Below, piece after piece: positions 34,410 through 45,378 of a stretch of 64,000 nt of DNA. Numbering within the stretch: position 1 is the first letter of the stretch; each line of letters starts with the position of its first letter. A program made the position numbers and the translations under genes. The DNA is from Lepeophtheirus salmonis. Taxonomy: Eukaryota; Arthropoda; Copepoda; Siphonostomatoida; Caligidae. The notes beneath the pieces are model-generated. The model made no database searches, had not been told where the DNA came from, and saw only the letters and a list, made by a program, of their open reading frames with translations. The stretch covers positions 744,001 through 808,000 of the forward strand of contig NC_052137.2 in the NCBI RefSeq assembly GCF_016086655.4, written 5' to 3'.

Positions 34410-34730
34410 AAAAATCAACATGGTAACACAATTTGAAGAATGTTTCGGAGTATATCAGCAACAATCAGCTGTAATAAGGGAGGAAGAGGATAAATAAATA
34501 AACGGAAAAATTACAAGAATTACGACGATGTCAAGCCTCATTTTTACTCCGAGTCCAACAGGGACTTACAATTAGAACTTCTCAACAAATCGTTGTGCTA
34601 CGCTTTGTCTTTTATGACACCACACAAAAGTACAATCAGGTTTTGAATCTATTTAGGAAAGGATGCTGACTACTCAGGAATTGAATAATAATCACAACTG
34701 CTAAGAAAAAGGAAATTCATTCTGAGGATT
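34410..34730 (+). repeat. R1 copy
   Basis: Runs from 'aacatggtaacacaatttgaagaatg' through 'actccgagtccaacagggacttacaa' to 'ggaattgaataataatcacaactgctaag'. With the two partial copies at 33925-34275 this makes a local cluster of three in the same orientation. Confidence 0.65.
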
Positions 34731-34734
34731 ACCA

Positions 34735-36290
34735 ATTAAAAAAAAACAAAAAAAAAACGGGCCAACTAACAAAATCACAGGATTGAGGAGTTTATTTTGT
34801 AGCACATAATTATCAAATAAGAGAAAAATATGCAATTATTTTCAAGAGCATCCTATACTTAGATAAACGTCTGTAGATAGCGAATAATCCTTCAAAAGTA
34901 AAGGCAAAATTCGTATATTTTAAATATTTTTTTTTTACAAAATCACTTCTCCTTAAGTAAGCAATTACTTAATCACCTTTTGAAGGAAAAAGGAAATTGG
35001 TCATTTACTCAGACATAGATTTATATTTATTTTGTAATTATTAGACAATACAAATTGATTTGACCACTTATTTATAAAATTAAGTTTAGTTCTTTCTGTC
35101 TTCCAAGAACCTAATATTTATTTATTCGGTATCAATATTTAAATTATATAAAACAAATAATTTAAAAGTAAATATATTTCGACAATATATCTAAAAATAA
35201 TAGTATTATAAAATAGAGATCCTCGATGAAATAAGTTCCTTTCAATATGTAACTCCCTATTCAATTAAGTCAGTTAAACATTTATCACATTAAAACGAGT
35301 GCAAATCTGATTCACTTATTATTTTCCAACTCCATTTAAAACTCTCATACCCCTCAAAGGGAACTATGAAAGACTTTACTTAAATCCGCGTTGTTACTGC
35401 CTTTCTTATACCTGTATCTTTATCATCTACTTGAGTTTATTCGATCCATGTATTCTTCTCCAACGAGTACTTTTGCTCTTATTAAAATGAGTTTATTAAT
35501 TGTGAATATATTTCGGCAAGTTGGGGGTTTTTTTTTTGTCACTCCAAAGAACCGTTCTACCTTATAGTTTTTTTAAACCCAACAAATGGTATCATTAGAG
35601 ATGGAATTTTGATAAAAGCCCGAGCAGAAAGTGGGAGAGAGACATATGGTATTACTAAATTAATATATCAGCTGGCTATTAAATGATTTTGGGTGGGAGA
35701 AAGCAAAGTACTTCCATACAGGGTAGAACCTTCTACATTTAAAATAACATAGCATTAGTGGAGACAAATACTATAATTATATTTGAATTCATATATATTT
35801 ATTTTATTACATATTTTTATAACAATTATGTCCAAAATTAGGCGAGAATGCTTACTTCAGAAGGAAAACTGAACACGACGTTGACCTGTTGAATAATAAT
35901 GCACAAACAAGATAAACGAGAGCACGCAACAACTGTATTTTCTATTTTGATCGTTAAAGTTTGTTTTTTCTTTACATAGATCCCTTATTTATGTATAAGT
36001 ATTTAGCTAGTTTTCTTCCTTCTGACGATTTTCCATAGTCCGTGACGATAAGTAGACAATTTTCCATTTCACTGCATCCCATGGGTTTGTAAATTAAGTA
36101 TAATTGAATTTTGCATCAATTATTATCACCTTGTATGCCATAATTTGGTATTCTTACTTTTTGGATCATGATTAATTATACTAAACCAAGCTTAATGGAG
36201 TCACTATTGCAATATAAAAGACCTTCTTGTAAATATAGTGAACTATATCTAGAGTTGTATATAATATGATCGCTATGGAAAATAAAACAA
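34735..36290. other. Intergenic, nothing recognised
   Basis: About 1.5 kb of A+T-rich sequence with no landmark I recognise. Confidence 0.4.
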
Positions 36291-36352
36291 AAAATGATAT
36301 GATAACTCTGAAGAATTAGACGAATGTTTGGTACTCAGTTGTTATTTGGAAC

Positions 36353-36776
36353 AAGAACGTCCGAAGGATTATATTTTGAGGGGGGGGGGGGTTAATTAAA
36401 AAATTAAAAAATCCACTGCTGTTTATAAAAAATTTCAAATATTATATATTTTGGAAAACAATTTCAAAAGTTCATTGCTATTCTCCAAAAAATTGAATTT
36501 TGGAAAAAAAAAAATCAAAACTCGACAGCAATTTACAGTAAAATAAATTTTTTGGAAAAAAAGAATCAAAAATTAAATTTCAAATATTCAATTTATCCGA
36601 GAAAAATTTCAAAAATCCATAACTATAATCAAAAAATTTAAGTTTTTTATAAAAATAAATTAAATTTCAAATATAAAATAGTCTAGCAAAAAGAAAATAT
36701 TCCTTAGTTTGGTGGTGGGGGGGGGGGTGGAGGGGGAGATACAGCTCCTCCAGCCAAGATCCTGGGAACACCCCTG
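36353..36776 (-). repeat. AT-TIR element with both ends visible
   Basis: The left side reads 'agaacgtccgaagga' and the right side, reversed, reads 'caggggtgttcccaggatcttggctggagg'. Both are variants of the AGGGGCGTCCGCAGG terminus. Between them lie the A/T array and two G runs (36379-36391 and 36713-36727). Confidence 0.55.
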
Positions 36777-37064
36777 AGTACGTAGTTTCTTCCAGGAGTG
36801 TTTTGATCCTAGGAAGTATATATAGATAAGTGAAAATGTGAAATTGTGGATATCCTCGTTAGCATACCACATATAAAATTGTGGGAGTTATCATGTCATT
36901 TCTTTGTCTGTATTTTGTAGCATACAGGCTGGCCATATTTTATACACTCTAGTTCCGTCCATTTCTCGTCAAACATCCTGAAAATGGAGTTGTAGAATAC
37001 CTGCTGGTATGATTAAAGAAAGAACCCTAAATCAACAGCGCTTAAATTAGATTAGCTGCGAGGA

Positions 37065-37465
37065 AATATGTAAATCCAAATCCTTCCCCGTTTCTAGCAT
37101 TGAAATAGGCGGGAATTATTCCAATATCAATCTTCAACTTCTTTGAATCCAACAAGAATTCAATCAACCAATAGTGCTACTCTTCGTCTTCTAAGCCAGG
37201 TGTAATTAAACTTATGCCGTAGCGGCCAGGTCGCTTGTTGGTTCCTCTGAGTCGCTCACTGGACTTGTTCTAAAAATATATATGTATGCTTTTGATTTCT
37301 TGAATCGTTTCTAGCTTTTTTTTGAGGTGGTAGCCATCAGGCCTTTTGGGATTCTTAAATTAGCCCTCAGCTTTAAAAAAGTATATATACTCATTTCTAA
37401 TGACTGGTGATTACTTTATACTTAGATTTTCTCTCCTCAAAAATTAAATAATTATGATAACAGCT
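37065..37465 (+). repeat. R1 copy with an internal insertion
   Basis: R1 landmarks 'gcgaggaaatatgtaaatcc', 'gggaattattcc', 'tgctactcttcgtcttc' and 'ctcaaaaattaaataattatgataacagctt' are present. About 180 bp of unrelated sequence (37215-37395) lies between the third and last. Confidence 0.5.
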
Positions 37466-38133
37466 TAAGTAAATAAGAAAGCCTATCCAGGTTGCAAATA
37501 CAAAAGTATCGTACGCGTTCTTGGTCATATTTTATACAACCAGATCAATAAAAAAAATTGAAATCTACTGTTCAACATAGAGTATAAGATAACATTGATT
37601 CATTAGACCTAAGCAGGACTGTACAAAAAAAAAAAAAAAAACTAGCTGACAAAATATTAACAAAGTTTTATTCTTTTGTAAAAAGATAATATTTTGTATT
37701 TATTAAGGAGCAAAATTGCTTGCTAATTCATTTCGAGTTCATTTTTTTTTCTTCTCCTTATTCTTTAAATGAACAAACATTAGCTATAAAAAAATATATT
37801 ATATTATATTATGTATAGATATATATACTGAGTGCATCGTTCTTGTTGAAAACCTTTTTCAATCTTAAGTTATGGCTTTCTCATAGGTTAATATTTTATT
37901 TGTCATTAATATCAATTATTATGACATAATTTGAACATTTTGTTTTTGTAATAAAATATTCCCCAAAATAAACAGTAAAACCACAATTTTAAAATAACAG
38001 AACTACGCAAAAGAGTAATTGCACGTATTTTACCCGTAGAACGACCTATTCACATTGTTAGTTACATCTGCATATCTAGATTTTAATATCAAGAAAATTT
38101 ATAATGAGTGTAGCAACGTAAAAAAAAGTAAAT
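37466..38133. other. Intergenic, nothing recognised
   Basis: A+T-rich sequence without recognisable features. Confidence 0.4.
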
Positions 38134-38325
38134 ACCTAGAAAACCTTGATTTGTTCGATCCGAGGGCTTTGTTACGTCTGTCAAGTCTAAAATATCCAAT
38201 AATCCACGAATTACAATAATAGAACTATAAAGAGAGCTAAAAGTATCAGAAGCTATATAATTGAAGACATTGGTATTAGGAGGAAGGTTGTGAAGCTGAT
38301 TTAGTCCTTGGCCTCCCTTAAACAT
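38134..38325 (-). other. Unrecognised open frame, possible exon
   Basis: A minus-strand open frame (78 codons to 38089) has a residue mix more like a real protein than its A/T-rich surroundings suggest, including LNQLHNLPPNTNVFNYIA and GLLDILDLTDV. On the minus strand a pyrimidine-rich tract, a 'ctaat' branch-like motif and a 'tttaag|gg' acceptor-like site precede it near 38317. An 'ag|gtattt' donor-like site follows near 38134. I recognise no family. A nearby end-like motif (38565-38583, 'cacgacgcacccggta', compare 42117-42131) means it could belong to an unidentified transposon. Chance remains likely. Confidence 0.25.
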
Positions 38326-39354
38326 TGATGAAAGGTTGGAGAGGACGATTAAGATATTGAATTAGTTAAAAAAATATCGAGGAATATTACCAAAGACTTG
38401 GGAATTAAGGGTAAAGTTGTGCTGTGTGTTCGTATGGGTATAAATTTAACAAAAGGCTGAAGGAGTCTGATATTGATAAATTTTGCGGGGCTATAGATTA
38501 TCGGGCTAAATTTTCTGTAGAATAAGATTCATTTTTCTAACAAAGTCCTAACTGTTCAACAACTCACGACGCACCCGGTATAGGTATATATATATTGTCC
38601 AAATGATGTATTATTATCGACTTGACTTCTTTTAATTAAACTCTTAATTAATGAATCTCTCTCTTTCTCTCTGTTACACCCACACTTCTGTAATCATTGT
38701 TTAGTAACACACAAAAAATGCAAAAATAACAAAAAAAATGAGTTAGTGCAAAATGGTTATACTAAAATATTATATATATTTTGCTTTATTTGAGAACATG
38801 CTCACTCAATGAAAAAAAAATATAATCAATCTTTCTAAGAGATTTCAAATATCTTCTTTTTTATGTGCCTTTTCTTCAATAAGACAATTTTTACCCTCCC
38901 CTTCACTCTAAAATATAATTTTATATTAATTTTTTTCATGAAAATGTGTAAGTTAGCTAAAATAATTTATATCCTGCCTTCACAAAAAATAAAAGAAAAG
39001 AAGATATCGAAAGTATATTCATAGATTCAATTTAACAAATTTTAATTACTATTTTATTGTTTTTTTTTATAAAATACTTACAGTGATTATATATAAGTAA
39101 ACATTATAAAGACTGTTTAACGTCCGGCACGACTTGCTTGCAGATGTACGGCGCTTGTATTGAGGAAAAACTCCATAGGATTTTAAACGATAAATATGGC
39201 TGAAAACATTATGGAATGTAAAAAAATGGTGCAACAGAGTAATTTGAATTTTTCGATTGAAATTCGACTTCTTCTTAGATTTAAAAAAAATTGAGAACTT
39301 GTCAATTTTTATTGTAAAGAGGGCCCCCTAGTGGCTATTTTTCTACATCAAGCG
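38326..39354. other. Intergenic, nothing recognised
   Basis: The segment 39120-39200 is slightly richer in G+C but unrecognised. Confidence 0.4.
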
Positions 39355-39364
39355 TTCCTTTTGT

Positions 39365-39480
39365 ATTAAAATTACTCCAGCTGACATAGGAATGGTCTTT
39401 TGAGATCCATATATATATTTTTCTCTAGGAGCAAGTGAGGATCGAACCTATGCACATTGTGTTCAAGGAAATAATTTATT
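39365..39480 (-). repeat. tRNA-derived SINE fragment, minus strand
   Basis: The reverse complement contains 'gcataggttcgatcctcact', with a full B box (GGTTCGATCC). It continues 'tgctcctagagaaaaatata' and 'tcagctggagtaattttaat'. The A-box half is absent or too decayed to see. Confidence 0.6.
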
Positions 39481-39682
39481 CCTCACTTTTTACGGTTCTA
39501 GTTTCCTTTGTCGAAAAATTTAATGTCGAAAGCAGCTTTAACCGAACAGACACTATGTTGAATGACTACATTGCTGAACAGACACTTTGCTGAATGACCA
39601 CTTTATAGCAAGGACAATTTCCCAAAAAAATCAAAAAGATATTTCATGATGATTATACTAAGTAATTAATTATCTATTAGGC

Positions 39683-40409
39683 CAGGGATTCTCAGCCTTT
39701 CTTTTAGAGGTGTACCATTTGTATAATATTTATTTCACAAAAGTACACCATTACCAGTACAAAGCATTTTCAGCTTCAATGACAGTATTTTATATTGCAG
39801 AGGGTCTTGGTTTTTTGATTTTTTTTTTTTTAAAAAGACCAAAATTTAAAAATTTCAGAAAAAAATCATCAAATTATTCAATTTTTTTTTTAAAAATCCT
39901 CAGCTTTTCAAAAAAAAAAAAATTATTATTAAAAATTTCAAAAAACCTGAGCTATTCACAAAAAATACAATTTATTGAATTTTTTTTTTTAAATCCATAT
40001 TTATTTGTCATAAAATTAAGTTGTTTATTTATAATTCAAAATCCACAGTTGCTTACAAAAAATTAACTTTTTTGGAAAAAAAAATAAAAAATCCCATGCT
40101 CTTCACAAAAAATCAAATTTTTGGGAAATTTTTTTCAAAAAATCATACCTATTCCCAAAAAATTAAGTTAAAAAAAAAATTTCAAATATTTTTCGGAGAA
40201 AAATTTCCATTATTAAATTTCTCTGGAAAAAAAAATATTCCTTTATTTTTTTTTTTTTTTTTTGGGGGGCTACAACCCCTCCAGCCCAACACCTGCGGAC
40301 ACACCTGAGTTATGTACCAATTGTAAAATATTCTTTCAAAATCGCAATTACTCCCTGGAGTGTCTCCAAGTACCACAAGGGGATGACATATCCCAATTTA
40401 GAACCACTG
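39683..40409. mobile_element. hAT-type MITE, interrupted by an AT-TIR element
   Basis: The left end cagggattctcagcctttct and the reverse complement of the right end, cagtggttctaaattgggat, are typical hAT termini. The right end continues with 'ccccttgtggtacttggaga'. The flanking octamers tattaggc (39675-39682) and tactagac (40410-40417) agree at 6 of 8 positions, as expected for an aged 8-bp target duplication. The interior at about 39815-40307 is occupied by an AT-TIR element, so that insertion is younger. There is no coding capacity. Confidence 0.7.
39815..40307 (-). repeat. AT-TIR element nested in hAT MITE
   Basis: An A/T array ends in a long T run, then 'ggggggctacaacccctccagcccaacacctgcggacacacctg', the reverse complement of the AT-TIR cap. 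The overlapping open frames (39710-40066 and 40021-40308) are produced by the array and are not genes. Confidence 0.7.
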
Positions 40410-40904
40410 TACTAGACTAATTTCAGAACAAACAAATCTATAGAGTCAGAAATAACTTAATGGGTAGAAAAGTGTCCCTTAGGAGTTGACCAGATACGTA
40501 TGAGCTCCAACACATACAATTCAAATGGTTGATTCATCGGTATTGTCCATTGAATCTCAATCATTGATTGGTTTACTTCTTCATTCTTATTTAAACATTT
40601 CATTATCTTTCTAATATATTTATTGGGCGGTTATCATGATTTATGTTTCAACAATTCTACAAGTGGTTCAATTTAACTTTTGAAGCGTTCGTAAAATGAA
40701 ATGAGTCAATTTTTATTAATTAATGAAAAATAAATCATTCAATTTGAAAGACTTTTTTAATATTTTATCCTTTAAAATTGGAGTAATATGATTAATTCCA
40801 TGATATTGAAGTATGAATCATCATAAAATATTTATAGTACTGTTTTTGGGAAGGTGTCTATTCTGAAAATAAGTTATGCGGCAAAGTGTCTGTGTACGAC
40901 TTTT
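40410..40904. other. Intergenic, nothing recognised
   Basis: A+T-rich sequence. No gene was recognised. Confidence 0.4.
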
Positions 40905-41500
40905 TACATGTCTTTAGATATATCCCTTCTTTTTTATTTGACGAAAGAAAAACACCATTTTAACCATTGGAAGGAACAACTCCCCATATCCAAACAATGA
41001 CAAATTGTATTCACTTTTTCTGTTCTCAAAATACACATTCAGATCCTACTTTAATAAAAAAAAATCTATTAATACAAATATATTTATGACGTATCATGAT
41101 AAAGACCAGTCGAAAATTGTTTCAATGATAATTGATCAGTAAGCTAAAATAATCGATATTTTCTTTAAATTTTATCTGTAGTATGTGTAATCAAAATTAT
41201 ATATTTAATTTTAAACATAGACATAGATTGGCCTTGATTAAAAAGAAACAAAACCCACGACTTCTAAGCCCTTAAATCTTAAATGAGGAGAATCATGAAA
41301 TAGTTCAAAGCCTTATCCTTTATAATTACATACCGACAAATAATAATTTCCTAACATAAAGTTGTATAATGCTCTGTAAAAAAATATTATAATATTATTT
41401 TATGAAGTAAAAGTTAGAAAGATAAAAATCCTTTGTTTCTCAATTTCTTCTTTTTGGTCCCAGCCTGCTTTTATGCTGACACGTCACTAATCCTATATCC
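40905..41500 (+). repeat. R2 copy with a single array unit
   Basis: Carries 'tgacgaaagaaaaacacc' and 'accattgg' (40940), one diverged array-type unit ('gtaagctaaaataatcgat', 41140), 'cacgacttctaagcccttaaat' (41255) and 'cagcctgcttttatgctgac' (41463). It has one array unit where the copy at 21365-22100 has about five. Confidence 0.6.
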
Positions 41501-42341
41501 ATATTTTTTTTCTTCTATAGAATAAGCCACAAATTGTTAGTAATTTCATTATTATTATTTGATATATGGTTTATAAGAGCCCTAAAACTTATGGGATGGA
41601 AGTGGGCGTAGAATGATTCCTACACTCTGTTTCATTGTGTGGTCATTTAAGTTTTGTGTGGGGTTTTACAGGGATTTCTTATAGCCAAACTATGGAGAAG
41701 AAAAAAAGTTAAATTAAATTGTGTAAAGTATGGATACACACGCAACTTAATTCCTATAAAGTTTTTTTTTTTTTTTTTTTTTTCTAAAAGTTATTCGTAA
41801 ATAACTCACCTCACTTATCAAAAGGATTTGTTATGTGGCTTAACAAAAAAGAACAACAAAAAAAAAAAAAGAACAAAAATCAAGAAAGTGAGAAATATCC
41901 ATGTTTTTTTTTACAAAATCATATATACGTATTTGTATATGTGTAATTGAAAACTAGACGTTTTGAATCTGGAATTTTCACAAGTTTAATTTTGAAAACT
42001 AGGGGAGCTACATTAACTAAACTTTGTTAATGCACACAGTTGGTCAAGTGATGGCCAGAATTACCCATTCATCTCATGCATTTTTATTATTCCTCTCTTT
42101 TATAAGTGTCCAAATTTCAACGACGCACCCAGTACATGCAACCAATATTTCATACTCATATTTTCGTCAATTTAAGGATTTGATTTCAAACTTCTGGGAT
42201 GTGTTGAGCGACTCAAAAATATTAACTATATTGTAGACACTTAGTTTGATTTATGCTACTTAATTAAGTCCCCATATTGCTCATTTCTTTTAAAATATGC
42301 CAATTTATAATGATTTCATTGTGACGATGAATTTCCTCTAC
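41501..42341. other. Intergenic; poly-T run
   Basis: A T run of about 21 lies at 41763-41783. The 70-codon frame at 42024-42236 is unrecognised. Confidence 0.4.
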
Positions 42342-42475
42342 TTTAATTGCAATTTGTGAGACACTCAAAGGCTATATACGAGATTAATTTGTCGCTAGAA
42401 GTTCAAGATAATTTGTGGAAGAATAGAAATGTAATCGTTTATGTTGTTTTTGTGTTGACAAGCCACATTTGTTTG
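42342..42475 (+). repeat. R3 repeat copy
   Basis: R3 landmarks 'ttgcaatttgtgagacactc', 'gattaatttgtcgctagaa', 'agaatagaaatgtaatcg' and 'tgttgacaagccacat'. The 81-codon frame over it is repeat-derived. Confidence 0.6.
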
Positions 42476-42699
42476 TTTTCTTTATATACATACACCAATT
42501 TACTAATGGCTTGTATACATAATATGACCATGGATTTACGTAATATTTGGTTACTTCAATTATTCAATCAAAGGAGCAAAAAATACCTTTGAAGAGCTAA
42601 ATACCTACATACGTGATGATTTTTGAATCAAGAGAATACAAATAGATGTATGATGAAGTTATTAGTCTTGATACTCGATCCAAGATCTATTTTTTTTCG

Positions 42700-43585
42700 A
42701 TACACCGATTCGGACCAATGCGTCTGTTTCTTCTCTCCTTATCAGTGTTTTAAAAGTTGATTGGTTAAATTAGATTGAGCTCCTTTTAAGCTCTGAACAA
42801 CTAGAGATTATAATTGTAATAGTTATTTAATAGTTTGAATGAATTGGCCAACAATTACGAACTGATTTTGTGCTTTTGTTTCGTTTCCTCTTGGGTAAAG
42901 GTTGTGTGATTAACAACGTGTTAGATCAATGCTTTGGGTTTCACTTTATGTACCCATTTCTTCCTTATTCAGATTTTTGAGTTGTATAAAAGTAATTTAT
43001 GTAACACATTTAACTTCATATAATAGTCGATGTTCATCCTATTGAAACATAATTGACGTCATCTACAATGCATCTATACAATCGGGGTCTAGACCGAATT
43101 TTAAATGAAATCAATCAACTGCAATTATTGGTTACACATTAGTATTGAGACACGGTGCAAGATAATTCTTTTTTGCAGTTTGGGTATAACTGGTTTTTTA
43201 GACAGTTTTGGACCTAAATTAAAACGTTTACAAAACGTATACCTATTTTTTTGGTCTCAATAACTGGAACTTATTCTCTCCCATTTCTGATTTAAGAGTT
43301 CTAGAAATATGACTTATGCAACACGTTTAAATTCATTTCATGTTAATGTAGGTCGATGTTCACAATTTTGAAGCACAACTGACGTCATCAACACTTATTT
43401 ATCTATAGAATCCGTCAAGACCAATTTTTTCTTTGAGACCGATCCAAACAAAATTTTATTTTGTTTGGATCGGTCCAGAATGAAATTCTTTAAATGGCGA
43501 AATGAGTTTTGTACACTTAAAACCACAACGGTCTCAGACTGGTCCAGGATTTTCAAACCAAATCCCATTTTACATCCCTAGTAGC
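42700..43585 (+). repeat. F-B repeats, partly duplicated
   Basis: Blocks of F-B appear twice. 'tgtaacacatttaacttc', 'gtcgatgttca' and 'gacgtcatc' at 42998-43065 recur at 43318-43390 about 320 bp further on. The right part ends 'cagactggtccaggatttt' and 'tacatccctagtag'. Between them a 'tagtattgagacacggtgcaagat' tip (43140) marks an internal boundary. Confidence 0.5.
43437..43475. repeat. Perfect 18-bp inverted repeat, 3-nt loop
   Basis: gaccgatccaaacaaaat (43437-43454) pairs exactly with 43458-43475. It lies inside the F-B repeat and contains its 'gaccgatcca' motif. Confidence 0.85.
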
Positions 43586-44573
43586 TATATGTGTGATGGT
43601 GTTTTAAGGTTCGTGACTAGATCGCTTTCTCATAATATTTACAAACATGATCGTGATAGGCGTTCATGAAAGTATTTATTTAACATACAAACTTATTTGG
43701 TTCTTAAATTATCCTCATTTCATGTTCTAGCTTAAATATTTATACATAGCACATATTCTGTGAGTTTTTGAAACTTTCCCAAAGAGTTAACAAACAAAAA
43801 GTTAAGCTCCCTTTTTGATTCCACAAAAGAAAGGAAGGAAAAGAAAGAGGGAAACCATTTGTTTATGGGTACCCATGTATCAGCATATGTAAATGTATAA
43901 AACAATACAAATAATTGTATAATAACATTTTAGCTAAACAGTACAAAAACAAACTGTGATTATTTTTCTTAAAAGAGTTTTGAACAGAAATAACTTAACG
44001 CATTCAAATTTTAGTTGGATGAAATTGATTTCATCATTTTGGGTGCCATACAAGGATTCTAAATTGATGCGATTTTTTCAAATCAAGTAAATTAGAAGCC
44101 GATTTATTCCAGAAAAACCAACATTTTTAGTACTTTCTACCAAATTGCCAATAACTAACTAACTCATCAACTAATCATCTACGATAATAAAGGAACTTTT
44201 TTCTTTTTGTATAAATAACTATTTCACTAAAACCTCTTTCATTTCTTTTATTTCAAGTATTGACGTCACGTATCAGATATGCTTTAAACAGTATAAAATT
44301 TAACTTTAAATCTGTACAATTATTATGAAAATATTATAAAATGTTTTTGATTATAAAACTTGGGAATCCGAAGTAATGTTGTCGAGCTCTGTATTTGAAA
44401 GGCCATATTGTAACTTTAAAAAAAGTCTTATTCATCAAATGAAGGCTCCAGTCTATGGATAATATTCCTAAGTGTCGTAACACTTCCTACAAGTTATGAA
44501 GCCCGTGATTGAGCAAATAAAGTGACCAAATGAATGAGTCATTTATAATTTATAATAAATTTAAACAATAATG
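43586..44573. other. Intergenic, nothing recognised
   Basis: A+T-rich sequence without recognisable features. Confidence 0.4.
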
Positions 44574-44800
44574 CAATGACGTAGCTCAATGGACAACGCG
44601 CTCCGGAGAAATTATTCTCTTGAACTCAATGTGTGTAGGTTGACGCCCAGTCGTTCCTAGAGAAGGATATATACTTTATGTATATGGATTTCACCCAAAG
44701 ATTCCTAGGTTAGATGGAGTAATTGTAATACTATAATGTTTACCTAAACTTAATCAAGACAACTCCATCGGATCAATTAAAGGAACATAAAAAAAATGCA
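44574..44800 (+). repeat. tRNA-derived SINE, most complete copy
   Basis: The head is 'atgacgtagctcaatggac', with 'tagctcaatgg' matching the A box exactly. 'gtgtaggttgacgccc' follows 55 bp later as the B box, lacking one C of GGTTCGANNCC. The body runs through 'cgttcctagagaaggatata', 'gattcctaggt' and 'tagatggagtaattgtaata'. The tail is 'cttaatcaagacaactccat', 'caattaaaggaacat' and an A run. The layout is a tRNA-related head, unrelated body and A-rich tail. There is no acceptor-stem pairing, so it is not a tRNA gene. Confidence 0.8.
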
Positions 44801-44884
44801 ATAAATTTGGAATTTATCATTTTCTCGATTTTTTTATATTAAGTTTACATTTGTGTTGACACACCAGCACAAGCTGCAATTTGG

Positions 44885-45200
44885 GAGCATTAATTTTGAA
44901 AATTTCATATTAGGAATATTTGTCATGGTCATTTCGTTACAATTAAATTATTCGTTCCTTGTGTACACTCTAATTTGGTACACGCTTAGCACTGGCCTTT
45001 ACCTCAATACGTGTCCATATACTGTAATCGAGAGGCTTGAGGTCCAGGCAGGGATCCAAAAAATTGTGGGTGATTTTAGCAATATAGTCAATGACAAAGT
45101 CATCTCCAGCAGACGTACTTTATTCGATGTAAAGTTAACCAGGATACGTGTAGTTCAATAAGAATTTCCTGAACTTTAGCATTGACATGCAGCATACTTT
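44885..45200 (-). pseudogene. Tc1-like transposase remnant
   Basis: The minus strand near 45090-44985 reads ITHNFLDPCLDLKPLDYSIW and continues TRIEVKASAKR. DLKPLDYSIW matches the SPDLNPLDYxxW segment with the last catalytic acid of Tc1-type enzymes, and the following residues match the usual 'EAKA..RHPN' continuation. Pieces in other frames up to 45200 fit the preceding region. The plus-strand open frame over the same bases (44853-45161) is a shadow. Confidence 0.65.
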
Positions 45201-45378
45201 AGATATGATTGCAGATCCCTGATTGTATCTCAAAAATACGTTGACATATTTGAATTTTTTTTTAGTAAATGCAGAGAAGCAATAGATAATTATTCGCCAT
45301 TTTTGACGAAACTTTTGGATAATGCTTCATCATACCTCTAAAAAAATCATCAATAATTAAATGTACACCCTGATTATT

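Noticed and set aside
39710..40308. Two long overlapping open frames of 118 and 95 codons
   Set aside because: Both are generated by the A/T tandem array of an AT-TIR element, as are the frames at 4555-4752 and 15289-15654.
44574..44650. Possible tRNA gene (A box and near B box)
   Set aside because: The B box lacks a base, no acceptor stem or anticodon arm can be drawn, and the sequence continues into a repeat body and A-rich tail, so it is a SINE.
44853..45161. 102-codon plus frame
   Set aside because: The minus strand of the same bases carries the Tc1 DLKPLDYSIW motif, so the plus frame is a shadow.
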